A DNA stretch of 64,000 nucleotides from Roseiflexus sp. RS-1 (lineage in GTDB: Bacteria > Chloroflexota > Chloroflexia > Chloroflexales > Roseiflexaceae), in the NCBI RefSeq assembly GCF_000016665.1, contig NC_009523.1, positions 5,737,599 to 5,801,598 on the forward strand, read 5' to 3'. Below the pieces are notes generated by a model. It saw nothing but the letters and a program-made list of their open reading frames with translations, had not been told where the DNA came from and made no database searches. Positions 54,685 to 63,413 of the stretch are shown here, piece by piece; the stretch's first letter is position 1, and each line of letters opens with the position of its first letter. A program made the translations under genes and the position numbers.

Positions 54685-55174
54685 GCTTCCGATCCGCGAG
54701 GGGATACAGACGCTGCTAGTAACTGTTCACACCTGGGGGAACACGCGCGCCTGGGAGCGCGGGCGTCCCGCCCGCGTCGCGTCTCCGAAGGCACGCTGCC
54801 CGCGCTCCCAGGAGAAATGTGAACACTTACCGCTGCTACCGGTTCTCAGAACCGTCGTACCTGTCCTGCCTGTAGCGACCTGTAGAACAATTGAACCACG
54901 TGCGTGCCGGAGGCGCGGTCATTACGCGCTCCTGACGCGCGACTCCGGCAGTTAACCGTTCTACGCCTTGCTCTAATTTCACTCTGAGCAGCATTGAACA
55001 TGTGGTCGCTCTGAAGAAATGAGAGCACTTAAACATAATACCACGCGCTCCTTTTTTCTTCAGTAGCGACTCTGTCGCATTTTTGCCATCAAAGCGATCA
55101 GGTCTGCGTCTGCACCTGTGGGTATAATGCAGGTAGAAGGCAGTACATCATCGCTCCGGCATCTGGAGGTATCA
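54685..55174. other. 490-base intergenic region with palindromic element
   Basis: No gene is supported. A nested inverted repeat occupies 54719-54830. Further on lie a small palindrome CGGTTCTCAGAACCG (about 54838-54853) and a GCCGGAG/CTCCGGC pair about 40 bases apart (near 54907 and 54942). The final 150 bases before ATG 55175 are more AT-rich and probably hold its promoter, which I could not define. Confidence 0.55.
54719..54830. repeat. nested inverted-repeat element
   Basis: Outer arms GTAACTGTTCACA (54719-54731) and TGTGAACACTTAC (54818-54830) match except for one base. Inner arms CCTGGGAGCGCGGGC (54750-54764) and GCCCGCGCTCCCAGG (54798-54812) are a perfect 15-bp pair. The inner core is related to the 45-bp units at 14183. 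Confidence 0.75.
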
Positions 55175-56185
55175 ATGTCGCACTCTGTCTCGCCCGATGT
55201 TCACCGTCTGGTCGCCGATGCTATCGCTGCTATTCGCTCCGGCGACAAAGCGCGCGGTCAGAAGCTTCTCATGCAGGCGCTGCGCATTAATCCTCATCAC
55301 GAAGTCGCCTGGTTGTGGATGGCGTCGCTCGTCGAAACTCCTGAACGGCGGCGTGAATGCCTGGAACGCGCGCTGGCGATCAACCCGCACAACGAAACCG
55401 CGCGGCGTGCGCTCCGGGCGCTGTCTGAGCCACAGCCACCGCACGCGACGCCGCAGCAGCATGTCGATGCACTGGATCAGACATTTCACTCATCGCCGAC
55501 TTCCGTCCACGAACACGTTCAGACCGCAACACAAGCGAATAGAACGCAAGACGATCAGGCGCGCCACTGCCCGCACTGCGGCGCGCCGCTGGAGACGACC
55601 GCCACGTTCTGCGCGTTTTGCAAGAGTCCGGTGGCGCCGCATCCAGCATCTGATGCTCCATCATTGTCGTTGACCAATAAGGAACGGAGGCGACTTGAAA
55701 CCAGTAAAGATACGCGAAATAGGAGAAGACCATCTTTCTTGGAGCACTTCTCCAGTTTCTGTTTTTTTCTCATATTCGCCCCCATGGTCTTCTGTACCAT
55801 ACTAAGTTCCCCGTCCCTGTCAATCTTTTTGTTATTAATATCCGCACCCCCTTTGATTTTATCCTCTATGGAGTTATATCGTAATTACCAGATTGAAAGA
55901 TCGCTAAAGAAAGCGAAATCCAGAGTGGATTGTCCGGTTCTTGATATATGGAAGGATGATGATAGTGAAAGCATATCATACTTTATCGCCTGGGAACTGA
56001 TGGTAACCGATCAGCACGGACAACCCCTTCGCCTTCAGCAGGCGCAGAAAATCTACGGTTATAGATTGTACGGTTGTCTTAAGATGCGCAGAACGGTGCG
56101 GGTGCGGTATGCGCCGGAGCAACCTGACGTTTCGATCCTGGACGAAGAGTGGGTTGCTGCCATTCAGAAGTCCTCCCACGTATGA
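55175..56185 (+). CDS. TPR/zinc-ribbon membrane protein
   Basis: The 336-residue product starts with two TPR-like helical repeats (about residues 8-90, ARGQKLLMQALRINPHHEVA, RRECLERALAINPHNETAR), then a linker, a zinc ribbon (about 130-150, HCPHCGAPLE and FCAFCKSP, four Cys), two hydrophobic helices (about 190-235) and a C-terminal beta-rich domain similar in pattern to plain DUF3592-like domains. Bases from about 55680 to 55990 are clearly AT-richer than the surroundings and use rare codons for this genome (TTA, ATA, AGA), so the membrane part may come from another source. ATG 55175 has GGAGGT 4 bases ahead. Function unknown. Confidence 0.75.
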   Translation: MSHSVSPDVHRLVADAIAAIRSGDKARGQKLLMQALRINPHHEVAWLWMASLVETPERRRECLERALAINPHNETARRALRALSEPQPPHATPQQHVDALDQTFHSSPTSVHEHVQTATQANRTQDDQARHCPHCGAPLETTATFCAFCKSPVAPHPASDAPSLSLTNKERRRLETSKDTRNRRRPSFLEHFSSFCFFLIFAPMVFCTILSSPSLSIFLLLISAPPLILSSMELYRNYQIERSLKKAKSRVDCPVLDIWKDDDSESISYFIAWELMVTDQHGQPLRLQQAQKIYGYRLYGCLKMRRTVRVRYAPEQPDVSILDEEWVAAIQKSSHV

Positions 56186-56205
56186 GGGCGCAAGTCTTTA
56201 CTAGT

Positions 56206-56305
56206 ACCTGCTCGCTCACAGAGCAGGCAGGTTCTGTCTCCTACCTTCTATCTTCTACCTTCTCATTATCTGTCATACCTGCTCGCTCACGGAGCAGGCA
56301 GGTTC
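56206..56305 (+). repeat. pair of 29-bp palindromic repeats
   Basis: ACCTGCTCGCTCACAGAGCA (start of copy 1, 56206-56234) recurs with one change at 56277-56305. Each contains CCTGCTC facing GAGCAGG. The 42 bases between are a CT-rich tract (CTACCTTCTATCTTCTACC). Two copies in the same orientation resemble a REP pair. Confidence 0.65.
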
Positions 56306-56470
56306 GAATCGTTCGAGATGTCACCGGTGGCATCCCAGAGGCGGACGAAACGTGCATTCTCTACCGTCCGCCCTGCAATGACGCATTCGCGGATTGCTGC
56401 ACGCTACCCGGCATGCTACAATATCGCCGGAAGACAGGAAGCAACAGGATTGAAGGATAGGACGGCGCCG

Positions 56471-56788
56471 GTGAACCTGATCGCTGTCATTACGACTGTT
56501 GGAAGCGTCGAGGATGCGCGGAAACTTGCCACGGCGCTGGTCGAGCGACAACTGGCAGCCTGCGCGCAGATCTCACAGATCGAGAGTGTGTACCGCTGGA
56601 AGGGTGCAATCCAGCACGAACCAGAGTTTCGTGTGCTGTTCAAAACGACCGCTGCACGCTATCAGGACGTGGAAGAGGCGATTCGCGCGCTGCATCCGTA
56701 TGAACTGCCAGCGATCCACGCCTTCGCCATCGAACATGTGTATGCACCATACGGCGCATGGGTCGAGGAGAACAGCAGCGCCACATAG
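56471..56788 (+). CDS. cutA: divalent-cation tolerance protein CutA
   Basis: The 105-residue product is a CutA1 protein, a very stable trimer linked to copper and other metal tolerance, with no clear biochemical role. Family marks are ITTVGSVEDARKLATALVE at the start, RQLAACAQIS, SVYRWKGAIQHEPEF and HPYELPAIHAFAIEH. GTG 56471 is chosen because it gives the normal N-terminus (NLIAVITT); AAGGATAGG lies before it. A longer in-frame start at 56318 would add about 50 residues that have no counterpart in the family. Confidence 0.95.
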   Translation: MNLIAVITTVGSVEDARKLATALVERQLAACAQISQIESVYRWKGAIQHEPEFRVLFKTTAARYQDVEEAIRALHPYELPAIHAFAIEHVYAPYGAWVEENSSAT

Positions 56789-56902
56789 CCCTCGACACCC
56801 GAGGCGCTGAGTCCTTCAGCGATCACCCGAATCTGTCCCCGCCAGCGTTCCTGTGCAAACACCTGAAACACGCCGCCGTCTGGCAGGCTCAAGGGCGCCC
56901 CG

Positions 56903-58051
56903 ATGAAACGATTACGCCACGATGTGAACGCGCTGGTGAGTATCGCTCTGCTGGTTACAACCACGATTGCCATTCTCACCGGCATCATCGCTGATGTGTG
57001 GGATCTGACAGGATTTGTGTTCCACACCTACGCCGGATATGTCATGGCAGCGCTGGTCATGTTCCACGTGGCGCTGAACTGGGGTCGACTGAGACGCTAT
57101 GTATACGTTCGCCTGTTCCGCTCGGGATCAACCGCCCGCACCAGATCTCCCGCTTTCGCAACCGTTCATCCACGCCGCTCGACGGTTGAACCCAGCGCTC
57201 CAGGCATCGTGCGTGCGCTGCATACGCGGCGCGGTTTCCTCGGCGTCTTGATCGGCGGTCTGGCAGGTCTGGCAATCGGGCGCAGCACGGCGCGCGTACG
57301 ACTGGATGTGCCGTTTGGAACCGATCTGGGTGTGGCATATCATCAGTGGAGCAAACCGGGGATGAGCGACCTGTTCGGCGCAGTTGCCAGTTGGGGCGCA
57401 CAGCCGCCTTTGTACAAAACATACCCCGACTCTCTGCGGATCATGCTGCCGCCCCCCGATGATCGACCGGGATTGGCGCTTGAAACCGCCATTCAACAGC
57501 GACGTTCCGTGCGTCATTACAGTGATGAACCTCTCACGCTGGCGGAACTGTCGCGACTGCTCTACTACACCGGCGGAATCAACGCCGAACGTTTCGGGAT
57601 AAAGTTGCGCGCTGCACCGTCCGCCGGCGCGCTCTATCCAATCGAGACGTACCTTGCCATTCACCGCGTCGCCGACCTGCGCCCCGGTGTCTACCACTAC
57701 AATGTCGCCGATCATTCCCTGTCGCTGATCCGCGACGCTGACGTGCGGGGGGAAACGGTGCGACATGGGTTGATGCAGGAGTTTCTGGGAACGTGCAATG
57801 CGGTTGTCTATTTCACGGTCATCCTTCAGCGGCTGCGCTGGCGGTACCAGGAGCGCGCCTACCGGTATGCGCTGCTCGAAGCAGGGCACCTGGCGCAGAA
57901 CCTGTATCTCGCGGCGACATCGCACGGTATGGGTGTTTGCGCGGTTGGCGCCTTCCTCGATGATGAAGTCAATGCAATGCTTGGCGTGGATGGCGAGCGG
58001 GAAGCTGCTGTGTATATGCTCGCGGTTGGGAAAACGAGAGATCGGGTATAA
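56903..58051 (+). CDS. membrane SagB/ThcOx-type nitroreductase fused to a cytochrome b-like (DUF4405) domain
   Basis: Residues 5-65 form two membrane helices with histidines spaced as in di-heme or DUF4405-type cytochrome domains (FVFHTYAGYVMAALVMFHVALNW). After a linker there is a twin-arginine-like segment HTRRGFLGVLIGGLAGLAIG (about 107-126), which may act as a third helix. Residues 160-380 are a SagB-type FMN nitroreductase: AIQQRRSVRHYSDEPLTLAE, APSAGALYPIETYL and the end GHLAQNLYLAATSHGMGVCA. SagB enzymes oxidise azolines in peptide natural products, but many relatives have unknown substrates. The fusion suggests electrons are passed between flavin and a membrane heme. No precursor peptide or cyclodehydratase is nearby. 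Confidence 0.85.
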   Translation: MKRLRHDVNALVSIALLVTTTIAILTGIIADVWDLTGFVFHTYAGYVMAALVMFHVALNWGRLRRYVYVRLFRSGSTARTRSPAFATVHPRRSTVEPSAPGIVRALHTRRGFLGVLIGGLAGLAIGRSTARVRLDVPFGTDLGVAYHQWSKPGMSDLFGAVASWGAQPPLYKTYPDSLRIMLPPPDDRPGLALETAIQQRRSVRHYSDEPLTLAELSRLLYYTGGINAERFGIKLRAAPSAGALYPIETYLAIHRVADLRPGVYHYNVADHSLSLIRDADVRGETVRHGLMQEFLGTCNAVVYFTVILQRLRWRYQERAYRYALLEAGHLAQNLYLAATSHGMGVCAVGAFLDDEVNAMLGVDGEREAAVYMLAVGKTRDRV

Positions 58052-58100
58052 TCCGCACCGCAGACAGCCAGCCAGTTTTGACGATCATTAGAAGGTTTCG

Positions 58101-59879
58101 ATGCTGCGCCGCCTGACGTGCATGGTGTTCATTGCTGCCATAACCCTGGCGGGTTGCGCCGGACCGCCGCCAGTCCCCGCGCCAACCGCAGCGACGCTGC
58201 CGACCACCAGCGCACCGGTGAACACCGCCACACCCGCACCCCTGTCGCCAACACCACCCGTGATACCAACCACAACGCCGATCCCGCCAACCCCTACCCC
58301 CACACCCGCGCTGGCAACTTTTTTCGATGACCGGCGACTGACCTATGAGCCGGGGTTCTATGCGATCCAGATCCAGGCGTTCCTCGATAGCCATCCCGGA
58401 CCGCTGAAGCGGATCGTGATGCCAGTTGGGGATCGGCAGCACACCTTTGCAGAAGCGTTGACCGGTCAGGCGATCTATTACAGCGTCAACCCGAAGATTA
58501 TTCTGGCGCTCATTGAACTGCACAGCAGCCTGATCAGCGATCCGCAGCCAACCGCCGATCAGTTCGTGTGGGCGGTTGGGTTTCGCGGCGAAAACGGACG
58601 ACGACGCGGATTGCAGGCACAGGTGCGCTGGGCAGTCCGCGAGATGCTCTACGCACGGCGCGATTACCCGCAGCGCGTTACGCTCACCTTCGCCGACGGC
58701 AGCGTTGCTCCGCCGACGGAAGAGATGTCGCTCGCCGGATATGCCCTGGCGCGCGTCCTTGCCCCCACGACGGTTCCAGAGCGTCTTCCGGGATTGATGG
58801 AACGATTTCGCTCCGTCTATACAAACCTGTTCGACGACCCGCGCATCCCGCCGGATGACTGGTTCCCGCTCTCCGAACCCTTCCTGACCCGTCCAATCGG
58901 GAAAGTAGTTCCGGTCACGTCCTTCTTCGACCACAGCGGTCCGTTCCTGATGCGCAACGCCAGCGATGGCGTCACGACCTACTGGGGACGTGTGGAAACC
59001 GACCCGATCTTTGCGTACAACGGTCATGACGGGTGGGATTACGCCGCAGCGCCGCCGGAACGAGCACTGGCGGCTGCCGATGGCGAAGTGGTGTTCGCCG
59101 GAAATGCCGACGACGGTTGCGCCACCCGCGCGGTCGTCATCGACCATGAGAATGGCTATCGCACGCTCTACTGGCATCTCCACCGCGTGGATGTGGCGAT
59201 TGGCGAGCGTGTGGCGCGTGGGCAATCGATCGGTATCATTGGCAACACTGGCTGCTCGTCTGGACCCCACCTGCACTTCGGCGTTCAGTACCTGGGACGC
59301 AACACCGATCCCTACGGTTGGTGCGGCATGGGAGAAGATCCATGGCGTGCGCATCCCGCCGGCACGGTGAGCACATGGCTCTGGAAGGATCGTCCGTCAC
59401 CGTGCGCTCCGCCACCCGATGGAGCGGTCGCCGTCGATGCCGGGCTCCCCGGCTTCCTGATCGATGGGGAGGGGTGGAACAGCGCACCCGTGGGATATGG
59501 GGGCGAGTCGCTGTTCATCGCATCAGTCCGTGGCGCGGGGGGACGACCGTGGAAGGTGCGCCCGCTGAACCCGCCCGCGCTGGCGATCTGGCGCGCCACA
59601 TTACCTTCAGCAGGAAAGTACCGCGTGATCGCGTTTATTCCGTATGCTGTCAGCCGCCTGGGCGATGCAACAAACGTGCGCTATCTGGTTCAGCACGCCG
59701 ATGGAACGGCGGAAGTGATCGTCGATGCAGCGACGCACGCGAACGACTGGGCGGAACTGGGAACCTACACATTCGATACAACCGGCGCCGAAGTTGTACT
59801 GACCAGCACAGCGGAAGACGGGATGCTCAGCGTATGGGCGGATGTCGTCATGTGGCTGCCCGTGTCGCCTGAAGAGTGA
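58101..59879 (+). CDS. lipoprotein with M23 peptidase domain and golvesin-like C-terminal domain
   Basis: The 592-residue product has a lipoprotein signal (Cys19 in ITLAGCAG), a Thr/Pro linker (about residues 20-75), a helical domain (about 80-270), and an M23/LytM domain (about 310-440) with the zinc ligands in YNGHDGWDYA (HxxxD) and SGPHLHFGVQ (HxH), so it may cut cell wall peptides or bind them. The C-terminal 130 residues look like the golvesin/Xly-type beta-sandwich (KYRVIAFIPYAVSRLGDATN, WAELGTYTFD). It would be outside the cytoplasmic membrane. ATG 58101 follows GAAGG. The sensor kinase gene starts 117 bases after its stop. Confidence 0.9.
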   Translation: MLRRLTCMVFIAAITLAGCAGPPPVPAPTAATLPTTSAPVNTATPAPLSPTPPVIPTTTPIPPTPTPTPALATFFDDRRLTYEPGFYAIQIQAFLDSHPGPLKRIVMPVGDRQHTFAEALTGQAIYYSVNPKIILALIELHSSLISDPQPTADQFVWAVGFRGENGRRRGLQAQVRWAVREMLYARRDYPQRVTLTFADGSVAPPTEEMSLAGYALARVLAPTTVPERLPGLMERFRSVYTNLFDDPRIPPDDWFPLSEPFLTRPIGKVVPVTSFFDHSGPFLMRNASDGVTTYWGRVETDPIFAYNGHDGWDYAAAPPERALAAADGEVVFAGNADDGCATRAVVIDHENGYRTLYWHLHRVDVAIGERVARGQSIGIIGNTGCSSGPHLHFGVQYLGRNTDPYGWCGMGEDPWRAHPAGTVSTWLWKDRPSPCAPPPDGAVAVDAGLPGFLIDGEGWNSAPVGYGGESLFIASVRGAGGRPWKVRPLNPPALAIWRATLPSAGKYRVIAFIPYAVSRLGDATNVRYLVQHADGTAEVIVDAATHANDWAELGTYTFDTTGAEVVLTSTAEDGMLSVWADVVMWLPVSPEE

Positions 59880-59943
59880 CGGCGCACTGCGTGTATGTTC
59901 AACCTGTACTTCCCCGCAAACCCGCTCCATCGCCGGGTCAGTT

Positions 59944-59952
59944 TGTTATAAT
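59944..59952 (+). promoter_or_regulatory. extended -10 promoter of the sensor kinase
   Basis: TGT followed by TATAAT (59947-59952) is a TGn-extended consensus -10. No good -35 is found. The start codon at 59996 lies 44 bases beyond. Confidence 0.6.
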
Positions 59953-59995
59953 ATGCGTCGAAGGTCACAAAAATCTCGTCGTCTGGCAGGTTCGT

Positions 59996-61984
59996 ATGCA
60001 CAGTCCGCAAACCGCTTTCCTTCCCATGCTCGTGGAGGAACTGCGAGCATCGCTGCCGAACATTTCGGAAGTGATCGATCAACTGGCTGCCAGTCAGTCG
60101 AACGAGCAGCGGCGCGTTCTGCTGCGTCAGTTAGGAGCGCTCTGGTTTCGCCAGGACGGAGAGCCGGAGGTGCTGGCAGAATTCGGTCTGGCGCTTTCGG
60201 AATTGCATGGCGTCGAGCCGGGGGTTGCACTCTCCGAGTTGCTGCTGGCATACGGCGCTGCACGCGAAGAACAACGCACCCGTGAATGGGAAAGTCACCT
60301 GGTGCGACGTATGGCGGAACTCAAGGGTCTCCACCGGATCATCTCCGCCGCCAACTCCACGCTCGACCTGGATACGTCGATGCAACTGGTCGTCGAGACG
60401 GTCGCTGAAGTGATCGGCGTGGAGGTTTGTTCGGTGTACCTGTACGACAAGAACACCGATGATCTGACACTGCGGGCGACCCACGGGTTGAACAGCGCCG
60501 CCGTCGGGCAGGTGCGCATCCGTATCGGCGAGGGTATCACCGGATGGGCTGCGCGGGAGGGGCGACCGATCGCGGTGCGCGATGTGCGTCGTGAGCCGCG
60601 TTTTCACATCGAACCGGGGTTGGGCGAGGAACCGTACCGCTCGATGCTCGCCGTGCCGATTGTTCTGTTCAGCGTTGAACGGTTCCATCTGGGCGCTGCC
60701 AAGTTGCAGGGTGTGATCACCGTTCAAACCTATGGTCCGCGCGATTTTACCGCCGAAGAGATCAACTTCGTCGAAACCGTCGCCGGCGAACTGGCGTTCT
60801 TCATCGTCAATGCGCAACTCTATCAGCAAACCGACGAGCAATTGCACCAGAAGGTGCGCGAACTGACAACCCTGCAACAGGTCTCAAAGAGTATTGCTGA
60901 GCAACTCAATCTCGAAGAGGTGTTGAAACTGATCGTCGCCAAGGCAGTGGAACTCTCGCGCGCTGAACGCGCGGATATTTTCCGTGTCGGCAATGATGGA
61001 CGACTGGAACTCGCCGCGACCTACGGCGGAACGCCGCGCGGCGAAATCCCCGGATTCATCGTTCAGGCAGTGCGCGAGGCGCGTCCGCTGGCAGTACACA
61101 ACGCTTTCAACGACTCGCGCTTCCCCGAACTCGCAGAAGTCGCAGCACGCGAGAACTTCTATTCACTCTTCTGCATGCCGCTGCGCGTCCAGCAAAAGCG
61201 CACGATCGGCGCCATCTGCCTGTATACCCGTGAAGCGCGCCATTTCGACTATGAGCATATGCGCCTTCTTTCTACCTTTGCCGACGAAGCGGCGATTGCG
61301 ATCGAGAATGCGCGCCTGTACGACGAAAGCCTGCGCGCTCTGGCGGTCAAATCTGCAATGTTGCAGGAAATGCATCATCGTGTGCGCAACAACCTGCAAA
61401 CGATCTCGGCATTGCTGACCATGCAACAGCGCCGCCTGCCGCCAAATGACCGCAGTGCAATTGCGCTGCGCGACAGTGTGGCGCGTATTCAGGCGATTGC
61501 GGGCGTTCACAATCTGCTGTGTCATGAAGATGTCGGCGTGACCACAGTTGACGCGGTGGCGCGTCAGATCGTCGAGAGCGCCCGACTCAGCCTCTCGTCG
61601 CCCGAACGCCCGGTCCACTTCGAAATCCGCGGCGTTCAGGCGCGCGTTGGCTCACGTGACGCTACTGTGCTGGCAATCGTGCTGAATGAACTGATCGTCA
61701 ACGCGATGACCCACGGGCTTGCCGTTAGCGGCGGCGTTATCATCATCGAAACGAGCGAGCAGGACGGCATGATCGCCGTCGAGGTCCGTGATGACGGTCC
61801 GAGCCGTGTCGCTTCTCCAGAATCGGCGACTGCGGAATCGTCGGGCGGCGGCAGTGGATTGGGGTTGCACATCATCCGCACGCTGGTGCAGGACGATCTT
61901 CAGGGAGAGTTTTCGCTCACCATCGGTGAGGAATGGACTGTGGCACGGGTACGCTTCCCACATCACGAGCGCGATACCCAGTAG
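59996..61984 (+). CDS. GAF-domain sensor histidine kinase (HisKA_2 type)
   Basis: The 662-residue product is cytoplasmic. After a helical N-terminus it has two GAF domains (about residues 115-275 and 295-445; IGEGITGWAAREGRPIAVRD is the typical core), a HisKA_2 domain with the phospho-His in LQEMHHRVRNNLQTISALL (about residue 460), and a HATPase domain with VLNELIVNAMTHG (N box), VEVRDDGPS and GSGLGLHIIRTLV. HisKA_2 kinases often signal to single receivers or ANTAR regulators, so the stand-alone receiver at 36.8 kb is one of several possible partners. ATG 59996 is preferred to a GTG at 59876, which would lie upstream of the promoter and inside the previous gene. Confidence 0.92.
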   Translation: MHSPQTAFLPMLVEELRASLPNISEVIDQLAASQSNEQRRVLLRQLGALWFRQDGEPEVLAEFGLALSELHGVEPGVALSELLLAYGAAREEQRTREWESHLVRRMAELKGLHRIISAANSTLDLDTSMQLVVETVAEVIGVEVCSVYLYDKNTDDLTLRATHGLNSAAVGQVRIRIGEGITGWAAREGRPIAVRDVRREPRFHIEPGLGEEPYRSMLAVPIVLFSVERFHLGAAKLQGVITVQTYGPRDFTAEEINFVETVAGELAFFIVNAQLYQQTDEQLHQKVRELTTLQQVSKSIAEQLNLEEVLKLIVAKAVELSRAERADIFRVGNDGRLELAATYGGTPRGEIPGFIVQAVREARPLAVHNAFNDSRFPELAEVAARENFYSLFCMPLRVQQKRTIGAICLYTREARHFDYEHMRLLSTFADEAAIAIENARLYDESLRALAVKSAMLQEMHHRVRNNLQTISALLTMQQRRLPPNDRSAIALRDSVARIQAIAGVHNLLCHEDVGVTTVDAVARQIVESARLSLSSPERPVHFEIRGVQARVGSRDATVLAIVLNELIVNAMTHGLAVSGGVIIIETSEQDGMIAVEVRDDGPSRVASPESATAESSGGGSGLGLHIIRTLVQDDLQGEFSLTIGEEWTVARVRFPHHERDTQ

Positions 61985-61990
61985 TCTGCA

Positions 61991-62036
61991 CAACATTCAA
62001 CGTTGAACTTCAACGTCCAACCTTCAATCTTCAACA
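61991..62036 (+). repeat. degenerate GTTGAA/TTCAAC repeats
   Basis: The leader of the M24 gene consists of variants of TTCAACGTTGAA and TTCAAC (ATTCAACGTTGAACTTCAAC, then TTCAATCTTCAAC). It is the same motif family as the heptamer array at 30038. Confidence 0.5.
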
Positions 62037-62051
62037 CAAAAGGAACAGACC

Positions 62052-63155
62052 ATGTCCCACCGCATCACGCGCATCCAGGAAGCCATGCGTCGTTACGGCT
62101 TCGACGCTCTGGCTATTGTTCCCGGCAGTAATTTGCGCTATCTTTCGGGAATAACGCTGCACGCCGGTTTGCGATTGACTCTGGCGCTCACCCCGGTTTC
62201 CGGGCAACCGGCGCTGGTGGTTCCGGCGCTGGAGCATGCACGCATTGCCGAGACGACAGGCGCACTGTTTCGCTTCTATCCCTGGAGCGACGCCGAAGGA
62301 CCGGAACAGGCGCTGGCGCGCGCGACGCGTGATGTCGGTCTGGGTGCGGGAAGCGTCATTGGCATCGAGCATACGGTTATGCGGGTATTTGAACTTCGCG
62401 CGCTGGAACAGGCGCTTCCCGGCGCGCAGACTGCGGATGTCACACCACTGCTGATGGACATGCGCATGGTCAAAGATGCGGAGGAACTGCATGCAATCCG
62501 CCAGGCAGTGCGTGTCATCGAAGACACGCTGCGCCAGACGATCGCGCAGGTACGGGCAGGCATGCGCGAACGCGACATTGCCGACCTGTGGGAACGCGCT
62601 ATTCGCGCTGCGGGATGCTTACCCGCATTCGAGACCACGGTCGCCAGCGGACCGAACAGTGCCAACCCGCATCATACCAGCGGGGACCGTGTGTTGCAGG
62701 AAGGCGATCTGGTGGTATTCGACGGCGGCGCCGTGTATCAGGGGTATGTGTCGGATATTACCCGCACGTTTGCGGTGGGACGCCTGTCCGACGAGGCGCT
62801 GCGAATCCACCATCTTGTGCAGGCGGCGAATACTGCCGGGCGTATCGCTGCCGCGCAACCCGGCGCCACCGGCGAGTCGATCGACACAGCGGCGCGGCAG
62901 ATCATCGAACATGGCGGATACGGAGCGTACTTTATCCACCGCACCGGGCATGGGATCGGTCTCGATATCCACGAACCGCCCTTCATCGTAGCAGGAAACC
63001 AGGCGCCGCTTCCAGTCGGCGCAACATTTACGGTTGAACCAGGGATTTACATTCGTGGTCTGGGTGGCGTGCGCATCGAGGATGACGTAGTCATCACCGC
63101 TGACGGCGCCGAGTCGCTGACGACCTTTCCGCGCGATGTGCAGTACCTTTCGTAA
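62052..63155 (+). CDS. M24 family aminopeptidase (Xaa-Pro dipeptidase-like)
   Basis: The 367-residue product has the creatinase-like N-terminal domain (about residues 1-130) and the pita-bread metallopeptidase domain. All five metal ligands can be placed: Asp in VVFDGGAVYQGY, Asp in VSDITRTFAVG, His in IHRTGHGIGLDIHEPPF, Glu in FTVEPGIYI and Glu in VRIEDDVVIT. It would release N-terminal residues before proline or act as a dipeptidase, in the cytoplasm. ATG 62052 has AAAGGAA upstream. It stands alone between the sensor kinase and scpB. Confidence 0.95.
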   Translation: MSHRITRIQEAMRRYGFDALAIVPGSNLRYLSGITLHAGLRLTLALTPVSGQPALVVPALEHARIAETTGALFRFYPWSDAEGPEQALARATRDVGLGAGSVIGIEHTVMRVFELRALEQALPGAQTADVTPLLMDMRMVKDAEELHAIRQAVRVIEDTLRQTIAQVRAGMRERDIADLWERAIRAAGCLPAFETTVASGPNSANPHHTSGDRVLQEGDLVVFDGGAVYQGYVSDITRTFAVGRLSDEALRIHHLVQAANTAGRIAAAQPGATGESIDTAARQIIEHGGYGAYFIHRTGHGIGLDIHEPPFIVAGNQAPLPVGATFTVEPGIYIRGLGGVRIEDDVVITADGAESLTTFPRDVQYLS

Positions 63156-63236
63156 GGTCTGGCGGTCGCATGCCGGAATGCAGGGTGCTGGATCCTCCCC
63201 CGCAGCACGCCTGCCACGCGATTGCATTGACGAGTT

Positions 63237-63372
63237 CACTGCAAACATGCACCGCTGAGACGCCGGGCGCGCGGAGAATCCTGAAAACGGACTGTGATGG
63301 ATGCACGGCGAAGCATGCGTTTGAGGACGCGATAGCGCATCCGCTGCTGCGGTACCATGCCTTTTTGCAGTG
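63237..63372 (+). repeat. inverted-repeat element, copy B
   Basis: CACTGCAAA (63237-63245) and TTTGCAGTG (63364-63372) frame a 136-base element. Inside, GCACCGCTGAGACGCC (from 63249) is close to the CACCGCAGAGACGC arm of copy A at 21145, and CTTTTTGCAGTGGA matches its right end. The inner right arm is not conserved. Confidence 0.5.
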
Positions 63373-63413
63373 GACTCATTGACGCCAGGTGTGGTTGAAC
63401 CCGAAATCGTCGT

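Noticed and set aside
56206..56305. CRISPR-like repeat-spacer-repeat
   Set aside because: Only two repeats, with a CT-rich low-complexity spacer and no cas genes; better explained as a REP pair.
56291..56312. tRNA T-arm-like string GGTTCGAATC
   Set aside because: No acceptor, D or anticodon arms can be placed around it, and the sequence belongs to the palindromic repeat.
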